From positions 8,434,001 to 8,498,000 of the forward strand of contig NC_053416.1 of the NCBI RefSeq assembly GCF_016859285.1: 64,000 nucleotides of DNA. Reading direction: 5' to 3'. Under the pieces are notes generated by a model. It ran no database searches, had not been told where the DNA came from, and saw only the letters and a list, made by a program, of their open reading frames with translations. Within the stretch, counting starts at the first letter, position 1. Each line of letters starts with the position of its first letter. This stretch comes from Xiphias gladius (lineage: Eukaryota > Chordata > Actinopteri > Istiophoriformes > Xiphiidae). A program made the translations under genes and the position numbers. Below, in pieces: positions 21,111 to 31,882 of the stretch.

Positions 21111-23884
21111 TCTTTTCTTATGCTTTCGTTATGCTTTTTGTACAGAAAGATCTTAAGTAACATAGATATGGAATCAGGAAGTTGTTTTCAGGAGCAGGAC
21201 ATTATTACACAGACACAAAGGTAGTCTCTACATTCATTATATGTATGGATGTACTGTTTATACAATAAGAAATCATCAGGTCGCTGTTTCATACAGTTCT
21301 TCCAGGTCACAAGTCAATTGATGCATAATTTAAACTACAAATGTCATAAAACATCTATTAGCAATAGATTAAAAAAAAATAACTACAGGGGGCATTATTT
21401 AATTATAGTTAATTGAATGTCACTTGGCTACACAACCCACTACAGATGGCTAGTGATGCAATTTCTTGGTTAACAACATGTGATCGGTGAATGACCGAAG
21501 CCATGACGTACTGATGTCAGATTTAGGGTGTGTACAGCGACGAATGAGTCAGGCTTACATGGCTGTTAAGCATGAAGAAAACACTTGAATTGGGAGCATA
21601 GCTGCTAATACATGAGAATGTTAAATTCTTTAATAAGTAGGAGTTGAAAATGATTGATTTGTTGCAGCAATACAATGGCACAGCGAACCACTACTGTGTC
21701 CTCGAGCAAGACCTTAACCCTCAAACTGCTTCGGTGGCCAACAGTTCAGACTCAGGTACTCCTTGGCAGCTTCCAGGTTGTAATGTTCAGCTTTTGTTGA
21801 GACCGTCAGACAGATGTAGATTCTCTTTTTTAGTCTCTTTTGCCCCCATTGTATACAGTACACACTGCACAATAGGTGGTGGGACCACACCTGTTGTAGC
21901 CTTAAAATGTAATACAGGAATAGAAATTTTGCGATAGCACCACCATGTGGCCACCATGGGTGATTGGATTTCTCTGCATAGATGTTCAGCATGGCTCTGT
22001 CAGTCTGAAAAAATACAACGGGGATAATTTACACTTATAACAATAATAACACTATCACACTGTACTGGCTCAATTAATTAATGAATTAACTGATTGTGTG
22101 TCGTTGTACATAATGCTACAGAACAGTAAACACAGAAATAATAGCTATTACATAAAGAAGTAAGCATAATGAGTTACTACAAATTGGAAAATTACCCAAT
22201 TGGTGAGATGATCCTATCAACGCTTTTTATTGTCCATGTCAGGGCCCTAAAAACTGGGATAAGTGAACAGGTTGTGAGCCAGGCAGTGTGTGGTATGAGG
22301 ACAGATTAACTGCAATAGCGAGCTCGCTTGGCACTCACCTTGACGTGGAAGTTGAAACACATGCCAGTTGACTTTGTGCAGCTGCTTTTTAGCCAGATGG
22401 CCACACGAGGGCACTAGCTGGCAGATTTTAACGGTAAGGGCCATGAGGGGGTGCAAAACGTTAGTGTGCATTCATATGCACACTGACTGATATAATAAGG
22501 TTGCAGTCTTCTGAACAAAGTAAACTACGGCCCACAGGATGTAATGTTGGACCTGCATGCATCAGTCTAGGGTAATAGCATGTACGGGATCCAGGAGTGC
22601 TCAGTCTTCTGTTATTATCAACAAAATTTGTGGTTACATGTTGAAATTCAGGTTGGACTTGAGACTGTACTGAGATATCTGAGCTCTTCGAATGCACAGA
22701 AATTGACAGACAGGTTGTCAGAGCAGATGCCGTTTTCTCTGAGGTAACGGGCCAATGTTGTGACTGATCAGAGGATCAGCAGCTTCTCTTGAGCGAAGGA
22801 CAGCATGAAATATTCAAACTGCTGAGACTGCATCTTTTCACAGCCATTTGAATGAGAAGCAGCCCACTGCAGACAAATACTGCTCCGACTCACTGGCAGC
22901 TAATTAGCAGAGCTACAGTAGATGGTGGTGTGATTGATGAGAATGAGATTTAATGAGCCCTAAACACCTAAAAGTAATTAGGATGAATAATTAGGCATAC
23001 GGCATCTAAATGCCTGAAATGGTTCAGTGATAAAAAGAACAGAACAATGTATTGAAATATATTTTTGTGTTGCTGTAATTAAACTGAAGTCGCAGTGGTG
23101 TGCTTTTGTCAAATGTAACACAAAAATTGAGTAAAGGATGTACAATCTGAGTAAGAAATGTAGAACTGTTTGTCTGATATATAGAGTATATTTCTACTTA
23201 GAAACCCAAGCCTATGAATGTTGTGTGTACTTACTGTACAATACAGAAACAGTATGTTAAGGCCAAGACACTACCCTTAATGGGTGTTTTCGACATCAGT
23301 TTAGATGAGGATCTCTCCTCACCTGAACCAGAATATTTTCTTAAACTGGAGATTGTACAGATTGTGCTTTAAGGTCACTGTTTAATAAGTGACCTGTATT
23401 CATAAATGAATGGCAGCCGTCTAGCTTAAGTGCTATAAAATAAGTTGGACATAGAATAATAATCAAGTGCATGCCAATATCTTTTTTAGCGTTTCTACCA
23501 TCTTTACTGATTTTCAGATATCATGCAGGTTTCAGACTGAGCCACAAAAAGTGTGCGTTTTTCTGTTGTTAAAATTTGCTGATGAGCGTTGCACAATAAT
23601 AGTGCACCTAAGTCATCTAATTAATCATTCAGATACTGACGGAGTGATTTCCGGCTATACTTCCTTCTTGTCCTTGACAGGACAGTCCAGACAGCAAAAG
23701 CTGAACTATATACCTCTTAGCACTGAGGCAGCTGCTGGGGAGTATCCAGTACCGTGGGCAACAACTTGTAAAAACTGCTGTGGATCAGGCTTTTATGAAA
23801 TGGCAGTACTATAAAGTCATTACCGGGTTTGTCTGTAATGCATAGAGAGGCTCCCACAGTTGGCCATAGTAAGGTCCAGTTCTG
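21111..23884. other. Non-coding stretch with minor repeat remnant
   Basis: No gene recognised. GTGTCCTCGAGCAAGACCTT and AACCCTCAAACTGCTTC at about 21698-21733 resemble a fish repeat containing GTCCTTGAGCAAGACACTTAACCC. 22880-23005 is rich in AATTAG/TAATTA words (see findings). Confidence 0.4.
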
Positions 23885-24183
23885 TGGTTCCCAACTTGGG
23901 AGTCACAAAACAATCAACAGGATGAGACAGCAGAAAGAAACATTCATGCGATACAATTTATTTCCCCTGACATTCCTCTAATTTTTTATTTTTTTATTAT
24001 TCTCTTAGATTACTGAATAGTTTTAGCTCTCAGTAATTTACAAACGATTCAAATAAAGCTGGGGGAAAAATTTACTTTCTACATGACCTCATCGAAAACC
24101 CATAGACTGGTGACGACTTGGATCATTAGTTGGCATTGCTTTGTTTTCAGGGGTCACAATCCAAAAAGGTTGGGAGACAGTGC
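23885..24183 (+). mobile_element. hAT-like MITE with GTGGTTCCCAACCT-type ends
   Basis: The left end TGTGGTTCCCAACTTGGGAG and the right end AAAAGGTTGGGAGACAGTG are inverted ends of a common teleost MITE that I know with CAGTGGTTCCCAACC termini. GTCACAA words lie next to both ends. It is non-coding and old. A second copy is nested at 38793-39136. Confidence 0.65.
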
Positions 24184-24881
24184 TCTAGAGGATATTTGAC
24201 TTCTGAAAGACACATTTTGATAACTGCCACGGTGCCTGGACTGTATCCTGTGCATCATCATTTGTGATGTTTGGGATTCTTGCAACCAAATTGCCTAACC
24301 CAAAATGTGCACCTGTGCCCTTGCTGGAAAGAACATGATTGAAATTAACATGTGAAATCTGAGGAATTAAGGTTTGTCCTGCAGTGAGAGATTGAGGCTA
24401 GAATTCAGTCTCTGTATCTTTCTCGTCACCTCATCCTATACAGGGCTGACTATTTCTAATTGGAAATTGACAGGCAAGTCAGTGGTCTTAATTAGTTTAT
24501 AGATCTGAGGCACTTGCATAGCTTGTCAAGACAGAATCTGTTCTCTCGGTCAAAGGCCAATCGACCAGTTTACTGTGTATATACACAGCCCGGGATGAAT
24601 CAAAAACCAGACTTCATCCTCTTCAAAACCTGATGTGAATCAAATACATTGGTTCCCATGATTTGCAGTGGACAGAAAATGGAAATATTGACCGGAGTAG
24701 TGCAGGTGTAAACTGGGATTGCGGCATGCTTTCATAATTATCTCCCATACTGAGATGTATATTATTTCAGTCTTATGCAATACTTTTATGATAGTTTCTG
24801 TTGGACTGTGGATCTTACTGTGTGGGAGTTTTGCATGTATGAAGTAAGTCAACAAAATAATACTATGACATGCCAAATGCA

Positions 24882-25182
24882 TAGTATTCCCCGAGGGTGC
24901 ATTTCTCATCAAACAGGACACAGTGACCCCAGACAAAAGATTCACTTGTGCATTTTTCACTCCTGGGAGTCTTTCTAATGAGCTCCATTTGTGATGACAT
25001 TACTACTGAATGCTGGTTAATGACCTTTCCTATAACAAAAAAAGCCCTTAAGTGTTCAAATTTAAGATAATTAATCTAAGAACCTATTAGGAGCCCCCGG
25101 CCTCCGCTCTTACAGTTAAAACTGGAAAGAAATTTGTTGGGGGTGCACACTAATAATCGGTCATTAAGGTTGTTCTTGAAAG
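24882..25182 (+). promoter_or_regulatory. Repeated OR-island element, copy E8 (near full length)
   Basis: In order: TTCCCCGAGGGTGCATTTCT, CATCAAACAGGACACAGTGA, CCCCAGACAAAAGATTC, TCTAATGAGCTCCATTTGTG, ATGACATTACTACTGAATGC, GGTTAATGACCTTTCCTATA, ACAAAAAAAGCCC, GATAATTAATCTAAG and CTATTAGGAGCC. The tail with AAAACTGGAAAG, GGGGGTGCACACTAATAATC and GTTCTTGAAAGC matches E5. This is the rightmost copy. None is seen in the remaining 39 kb, so the family is confined to the OR side of the window. Confidence 0.7.
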
Positions 25183-27589
25183 CTGCTGCTTAATTTAAAG
25201 TACACTTGGTAATTTTCAAATGGCTGACCATTCTCTGACAAAGAAAACTGAATACTATAGTCTTGAAACTAACCCGTCTGCAAAAATGTATTCCTTACTT
25301 TTCGAAATTGGTTTTAATCACTCTCAAGGTGATCAAGGGGGAGGTACGCCTAATCTTCGGTCCTCTGTGCCCTGTAGACGCTGCTCCTGCACTCTGTAAG
25401 TGGACGCCTGTGTGACCTACAGTGCTACAGTACGTACCGTAATACCCAGAGGAGAAGCAAAAGACAACATCAAATGATTCAGTCTTTGTGCACCATGTAC
25501 TGTCCTCCATTGACCCCTTTTTCATTCAGAGTAACAGCTGCTATCTCCTTCTCTCCATAACCATTTTCTGTTAACAATGAAACAGAACTGCAGTAAATTT
25601 CTGATTGCGGTGGCATTGTGTTAAAGATTTATGTTTTAAAGGGAAAGAGTGTATTTTGAGATGCAGAAGAAAATTCTACTCCCTGGTTTTGTGGGGGACA
25701 TTGAAGCACAAGCAAATCAATTCATTCTATACAGTTCCCTTCAAATAGAGAGGTCACTTAGTTTTTCTATCGCCGTTGAGCTCACATTAAATGTAAGGTT
25801 TCACTGCTGGAATTGTGCTCTGAAAAATTTAACCCTCCTCTGGTACTGGACATTTGGGAAAGTTTCACTCAAGCAGTTTCTAACCAGACAGATTTGACTT
25901 TTTACCTCCTCCTGCCCACAGCAGTGTCTCTCCTTCTCCTCTCTTAAAGTGCCAAACCTCATCTCTTATCTTCAGACAGCAGTAGAGGCACATCCAGCAA
26001 TCAATAACCAGTAATCAGCACACTACAAACGAGCGAACCCATTTCCATATGTCACATCATGAACTTCTTACATCCAGCATCCCAGGACATCAATTTCACC
26101 CGAGGAAAGGCGTAAACATTATGTGTGACTGCACGCATAGTGGCTTCACTGCAACCTCAGTCTCCAACACCTGGTGCTGCATGTGTAAAGGTAACCACAC
26201 TATTAAATCAGAGGCTGATGGGCTGTGAGACGCGCCTACAGCACATCACGGTGAAAGTGTTCCTCTGGAGGAAAGAAAGAGGCCGTTTAAAAAGTGTCCT
26301 GACGTTAAGATGCTCAGATATGATTAAATTCTCTGCAGTTGTTCAACAATGAAGATTATATTTTCGCGTTCACTTCAGACAGTTCCGCTAGTTTGTAGTT
26401 GGGATTTGGGCTCGCACACATTCATATACGTAGCAAGACGATGAGTCATCGTTTTGCATACGGCAAGGACATTTGGTGCCTGGACTCAAGAACTCTAATG
26501 AATCTTTTCTCTACTCCCCTTTTCTTTATCTTTCTTTTGCCGTTCTTCCCTTTAGCTGGGCTCAGCTTAAGCCCTGTCCCCACGTCCTAACAAAGTCACT
26601 CAGCTGGATAAAGTCATTTACCTGGATGAAGAGGAGTGAGAGAGGGGAATTGACAGAGGGAGGGAGAGAGGGAGGGAGGGCTGTGTAGGGCAGGGAGGAA
26701 GTCTTTGACGAATGCCATATTTGTAAGGAGAATGTAGTAAAATGGAAGAAGACAATAGAAATGGAGCAATGAAAAGTTGAAGTGCATGGGAGCAGAGTTG
26801 AAGCCTGAATACTTTGAAAGAAAAAATTCAGTTTTTTTTTTTTTTGACCAGCAACAGAACATTGTGTTGTCTCTACTTCTTTATTTATATTCCAGAATCC
26901 CAAAATATAGAAAGAGCCCTTGGTTGAACAGATAAATATGACACAGAGGAAAGGTGGAAGAGATGCAGTCAAAGACAGGCAGGAGTAAAATTGTTATGTT
27001 AACAAAGAAAAGATCATTAAACATCATTGATTTATGTACAGTATTGTCCAGTTCATTGAACAAATGCAGAATTGCCTAAGAGATGATGCATTCTTTGACA
27101 TTAAAATTGTGAGAGCAATAAAGAAGGAGACAGGAGAGAATAGTCTGGAAGATGTGACCCCAAATCAGTCGAGTGCTTGTGGTTCGACTGAAGTGTGTTT
27201 GTGTTTCTGGAAACTTGGAGGCTTCTATTGTGAGATATTAAGTAAAGTACAGAACCATGAAGCCAAATCAATTCTTAAAAGAGCAGATATGATGCGGTAA
27301 GATGAGATAAAAAATTATCATCTATATGTCTCGGGTTTTCATCCCATGAATTTATCAGGTATCTGGTAATATCAGGTGAGAATAATGTGTCGCGTCGCTA
27401 TTTGGTGAATTTCTGACCTGGGCCCATTTCTAAGATGAACCCAAAACTCTAAGAATGACCTCAACAAGAATATTTTTGACACAGTCACATTACTGTATGT
27501 GCCACATTGCAGGCATTTATAGGCAGCTGCACATCAACATTGGACTATATAAATAACGCCTCCAGACAGTTTTAGCTGCACTAGTGGCG
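25183..27589. other. Non-coding stretch
   Basis: No gene recognised. It contains a purine-rich (GGGA)n tract at about 26635-26685 and a T run at 26832-26844. Open frames here are low-complexity or unremarkable. Confidence 0.4.
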
Positions 27590-28115
27590 TGGCTCCAGGT
27601 ATGGCAATGTTGGTCGGCCAGTCGGTCCACCACTTTGGTTTAGACTGAAATATTTCTACTACTGTTGGTTGGAACATTCATGGTTTCCAAAGGTTGAATC
27701 TTAGGGATGTTGGTAATCCCTTGACCTTTCCTCCACCACTGTTGTAAAGCTGATTCTTGTGGTTTTCAGGAGGAATTTTTAATCACTTCGGTGATCCATC
27801 AACTTTTCCTCTAGCACGGCCATCAGGCCAAAAATTGTAATTTGTCCAGTATTTTGGTTTATGGTCATATACCTGCATAAGTAATGGCACTTACATCAGC
27901 ATCAGCTTTACTTTGTGTTTAGCGCTAAAATGGCAAGTGTTAGCATGCTAACATGCCAAACTAAGATAGTGAACATGGTAAACATTGTATCTGCTGGACA
28001 TAAGCATGTTTGCATTGTTGCTGTGAGTGTTGGAATATTGGCATTAGCATTTAGTTCCAAGCATTGCATGCTAGCAGTCTCACAGAGCTGCTAGCATGGC
28101 TGTAGACTCTTGTTA
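27590..28115 (+). mobile_element. Common percomorph interspersed repeat (TTAGCATGCTAACATG family), copy 1
   Basis: Contains GGTCGGCCAGTCGGTCCACC, ACTTTTCCTCTAGC, GTGTTAGCATGCTAACATGC and AGATAGTGAACATGGTAAAC. It ends TCTCACAGAGCTGCTAGCAT before GGCTGTAGACTCTTG. These are hallmark phrases of a highly abundant percomorph repeat. I believe it to be a non-autonomous DNA element, but its formal class is uncertain. Two more copies are at 40.6 and 41.9 kb. Confidence 0.7.
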
Positions 28116-30474
28116 CCTGGGACAGGCGTGTACAGCATACAAACGCATATGCGCACAAACACTCCTCCAACTTTTACAGCCACTGTCACAGCATATTTCT
28201 CATTCACAGTCATGTGTAATTTGTATGTTTGTATTTTTTTCAGTCCCATGCTTGTAGATACTCTGTCTTTTGTGACTTATTTTACTTTACATCTCCCTGT
28301 CACGCACAAGTGGGTGTTTTTCTTTTTGTTCCTTTGTTAATGGACCTCTTTGCTGTGTATCTCTTAAACTCATAAAACACTATCGTAGGACTGTACGGTG
28401 CCCTGCTTAAAATTTTCTCCTTTCATCTCAGTCATTTATGACTTTACAATGAGTTTATGATGTCAAAATGAGTCAAGTCAACATGCTTTTTATCCTTGAA
28501 CACTGCTTCCCATATGATTGGGTTTATCTCTTCTAGCTCCATGTCCAGCATGACAGTTTTGATGCCATTAACTGATGATTATGCTTAAATCTCCAAATAT
28601 CTCAGATTGTAATGTGGTGATAAGAACAGAAATACCTATTTGTAGGTAGTATTCCAGGAGGAAGTATTTGTCTATTGATTTATTTGATCTGACTTTGTGG
28701 CTGGAGGTGTCTAGCGTTAATCATCATCACACTCTTTGTCTCACAACTGTACATAAAGTCTACTGTAGATGATGATGAATTTCTCGCCTCATTGTCTTAA
28801 ATCTGATATATCTAATCATGTTAATTGCGATTCACAGGACAGTGACAGAAGGTGAAATCAGACTGATTCTGGATAGTCTTGCTCGAGCAATCACTCTCCT
28901 GCCCTCCACTGTTAGATGAGAAGACTGGCAAACTATTACTTTTTTAGGAAACAAAAGTCGTAAAAAAAAAATTGTTCTCACTTCATCTAGTCCTTGCCTT
29001 ACATCAGTTGAACTGTGCTACTATGAGGTTACATACAGGACTTGAATTCTCTCTCACAGACACACACAACGCCTACTCTCCTATTTTTTTCCTCTGGATT
29101 TTGTGTTTGACCTTGGTTCCAAAATCCTTGTGATCGTAATGTAGCCCCCTTAGTTAACACAGTTGATGAGCTCTGGGCCACAGAGAGATACTGACTTCAC
29201 AGTTCGATCGTCTTTCTCCATGGTTTATTATCCACAGTCCTGATGAGATTAACACTGCCAGGCTCTGCCAGTCTTTCACTCTTTGGTGCTTCAAAAAGGG
29301 AGCGGATGAGATAGTCTTTACCTTTTTCTGGCAACCCCAAGGTGGTGACGATGTGACATCTTACTGTAGTTCAGAGAATGAGTCACAGAGAGCAGACGCA
29401 CTCACACACACACGCTTCAAGCAAATTTACAATTTTATTTTTATAAAACACAACAGGGAAACATTTCCCCTGTTTAATGTCTGGCACAGTACTGCGTGAA
29501 GTCAACATTTCCTGACAGTGATGATAAAATGCACTGACATAAAGAACACTGCTAACTCACCATTTTTGTTTGACCTTTTATTAATGTTTTGGTTGGTCTC
29601 CTACGCCTACAACAATCGCATGCATGGTTAGATTTTGCCTCTTCCTCTTTTGGATAGGTCCGATAAACTGACGTGTCCAATAAAACACGCGTGTATTTTA
29701 GAGATCAAGGACTGTTCATATTGACAAGGTTGTTATCTTATCCCGTGTGGTTGGTGATGAAATATGACCGTTTACTCCAGCATCGCCTGCTTGCACGAAC
29801 ATGGCACTCCAAGAAACATGTCAGCTGCACCAGCCTCCCGCCCTCTCGCTTCTCTCTCTCTCTCTCTCACTTTGCAGTACGCATTCCCTCAGTAGATTAT
29901 AAGTGGAAATACCTTGTTCTCCCTGCAGGGTTTTCCTGAATGTAGACTATTAAACAGATTGCAGTTTTCAGTAATACCACTGATTCACTGTTTAGTTCCA
30001 GGATTTCAAATCAGAAATTCTACCCGCCTTTACTGTATATTTGTCTCTTGATTAATAGGATAAATAACACTAAGTTACTGACGAGATGCTGTAGACTGAG
30101 TAAGTTGACATGATGCATGAAAAGAGTTCCTGTCTTGAGGAGATACTCATATACAATATTTACAGTACTGCTTAGCAGTTTAAGTATTCAGTTGTGCAAG
30201 ATGAACACTTAATAGTCTCTTATAGTCATTTAACTGTCTTTGGCTCTGTGCATGTCCCAGAGTGAGAGGGGGGTGGGGGTGTAACACTTGTGGTTCATAG
30301 GCCAGCTACTGAAAAGGATGAAACTGCTTTTTAAAAACTACAGATTTTCATTGTGAGAGGACACTGCCAGGGGATGGGTGCAGTCTTTTTGATAAAGTAC
30401 TTCTCCAGCTCGCCATCCCTCCTGAAACGCTGCTTCCCCCCACCACACAGCGCTGGCCTGATGTTTCAGTAGGT
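28116..30474. other. Non-coding stretch and 3' flank of the TPBG-family gene
   Basis: No other gene recognised. A short (TC)n tract is at about 29854-29869. The 3' UTR of the minus-strand gene at 30475 must lie at the right end. Minus-strand AATAAA hexamers occur (for example near 29431), but the one in use cannot be chosen. Confidence 0.4.
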
Positions 30475-31548
30475 TTAAACAGCCACGTTGGCCAGCCTCG
30501 GGTCTGAGTCCTGCTCGTAGCGGTAATGGTAGACCTCCATGTGGTCTCGGCACGCCTCTCTGATGTTGTTGAGCCACCGTTTGATGCCTCCCCGGTTGAG
30601 GTAGAGTACCATCAGAAACACCACCCCGATCAGAGCCAACACTATGCCGAGGAAGACGTATGAAACCGCCTCAAGATTCTCGTTCATACAATCCACGTCC
30701 TCTCCTCGGAGCTTCTCCACGGGAATCCCCCTCTTGGCCTCCGGCTCGCTGCACAGAAGACGCCCCGCATCCGGGCACTGGGATGAGTTCTTCAACCAGT
30801 GGTAAAACGCCTCCAGTTCACAGTTGCACCGAAACGGGTTCAAAGACAAGTAGACGCGTATGCGCCTTTCCTGGTACAGATTGGTCACGTTTACCCACCC
30901 GATGCTCTCTATGGAGTTATTTACCAGCACTAACGCGTGAAGGTTGTAGATATCTAATCTCACCAGGGGTATAGACTTCAGTCTGTTTCCCGCCAACTCC
31001 AGTCTGTGGAGGTTGCGCAAACTTTGTGCGCTGAGCGCATTCGAGAGCTGTGCCGTGGCCGGAGGCAAAATAGAGTCGTTCAGGTACAGAGAGCGCAGCT
31101 CGGGTAATCCGTGGAAAGCCCTGGCTGAGATAGACTCCAATTGATTGTGGCTCAGATCCAGCAAGTGCAATCCGGGGAGCCCCAGGAAGGCGTAAGGCTC
31201 GATAGTCTGTATCTCGTTATAGGACAGCGAGAGTGTCGTCATTTTCAACTCCGTGCCGTTGGTCATGAACGCACCACGCCGTAAAGTTGAGATGTTTCTC
31301 CCCTTGAGTATCAAGGTGGACGTCCACTCCGGTATGTCTCCCGGTACCTCCGTGTCCTCTCCATCACGGCAGGTCACCGTCCCCGAGTCTCTGGCACAGA
31401 CGCAGGACGACGGGCACTCATCATCCGTCCTGACGGGCGAAATCAACAAACACACCACAGCAGCGTAATAAAAGCACCACTGATTCCAAGTAGGAAAGAG
31501 ACGCGTTGAATGGTCGGGACAGTGAAATATCCACATCTTCTCCCTCAT
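30475..31548 (-). CDS. tpbgl: Trophoblast glycoprotein (5T4) family LRR membrane protein, probably TPBG-like
   Basis: A single-exon, 357-residue type I membrane protein. In TPBG, which blocks Wnt/beta-catenin signalling at the plasma membrane (known from mammalian and zebrafish TPBG/WAIF1), the layout is the same: signal peptide (YYAAVVCLLISPVRT), LRR N-cap (CPSSCVC), LRRs with LxxLxLSxNxI and LxLLDLSHNQL, LRR C-cap (NPFRCNCELEAFYHWL to VDCMNE), a transmembrane helix (VFLGIVLALIGVVFLMVLYL), and the family tail RGGIKRWLNNIREACRDHME, then VYHYRYEQDSDPRL. N-glycosylation sites are visible (NIS, NGT, NDS, NNS, NVT, NSS). The start chosen is ATG at 31548 with A at -3; a longer frame would need TTG. 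The paralogue is uncertain. The length is nearer to human TPBGL (about 380) than TPBG (420), and linkage to coa4 fits human 11q13.4. The C-terminus, NVAV, differs from the SDV end of TPBG. Confidence 0.9.
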   Translation of the reverse strand: MREKMWIFHCPDHSTRLFPTWNQWCFYYAAVVCLLISPVRTDDECPSSCVCARDSGTVTCRDGEDTEVPGDIPEWTSTLILKGRNISTLRRGAFMTNGTELKMTTLSLSYNEIQTIEPYAFLGLPGLHLLDLSHNQLESISARAFHGLPELRSLYLNDSILPPATAQLSNALSAQSLRNLHRLELAGNRLKSIPLVRLDIYNLHALVLVNNSIESIGWVNVTNLYQERRIRVYLSLNPFRCNCELEAFYHWLKNSSQCPDAGRLLCSEPEAKRGIPVEKLRGEDVDCMNENLEAVSYVFLGIVLALIGVVFLMVLYLNRGGIKRWLNNIREACRDHMEVYHYRYEQDSDPRLANVAV

Positions 31549-31826
31549 TTTAGTCTCGAAGCAGGTATGTGTCAATGAAGGGCGACCGACTACAATCCTC
31601 CCAGGTGTGTAAAGTCGGATCAGTCCGGCATCGGTTACTTTGAACCATCAGAACACAAAAAACGCTCTATCCATTGTCACCTCGGCGCCCCGCGTCTCTG
31701 TCTGGTGAAAAGATGAGTTTTCTTTGGGATATTTACGCATGGGAACTGTGGACAACCGCCTATTGTGGCTGCGTGAAAAAGCTGCCGATCCGCGCTCCCT
31801 TGGTGGTATTTTTGACGCCTGTCACT
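31549..31826 (-). promoter_or_regulatory. 5' UTR and promoter region of the TPBG-family gene
   Basis: More GC-rich than its surroundings, with several CpGs (for example CTCGGCGCCCCGCGTCTC at 31680-31697) just upstream of the ATG. No TATA box is obvious. The assignment is positional. Confidence 0.35.
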
Positions 31827-31882
31827 GAGAGAGAGAGAGAGAGAGAGAGGAGGGGGAGGAAGAGGGGGAGAGGGAGGGAGAC
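31827..31882 (+). repeat. (GA)n microsatellite and purine tract
   Basis: About 24 bases of GA repeat followed by GGAGGGGGAGG-type purine sequence, about 280 bp upstream of the TPBG-family start codon. Confidence 0.9.

Noticed and set aside
23812-23850. AAAGTCATTACCGGGTTTG considered as a ninth E element
   Set aside because: Only one box matches; the AACAAACAAAC and TAATTAATCT boxes are absent at the expected distances.
31549-31575. Longer TPBG-family frame beginning nine codons upstream
   Set aside because: It would start at TTG. The first ATG, with A at -3, is at 31548 and leaves a normal signal peptide.
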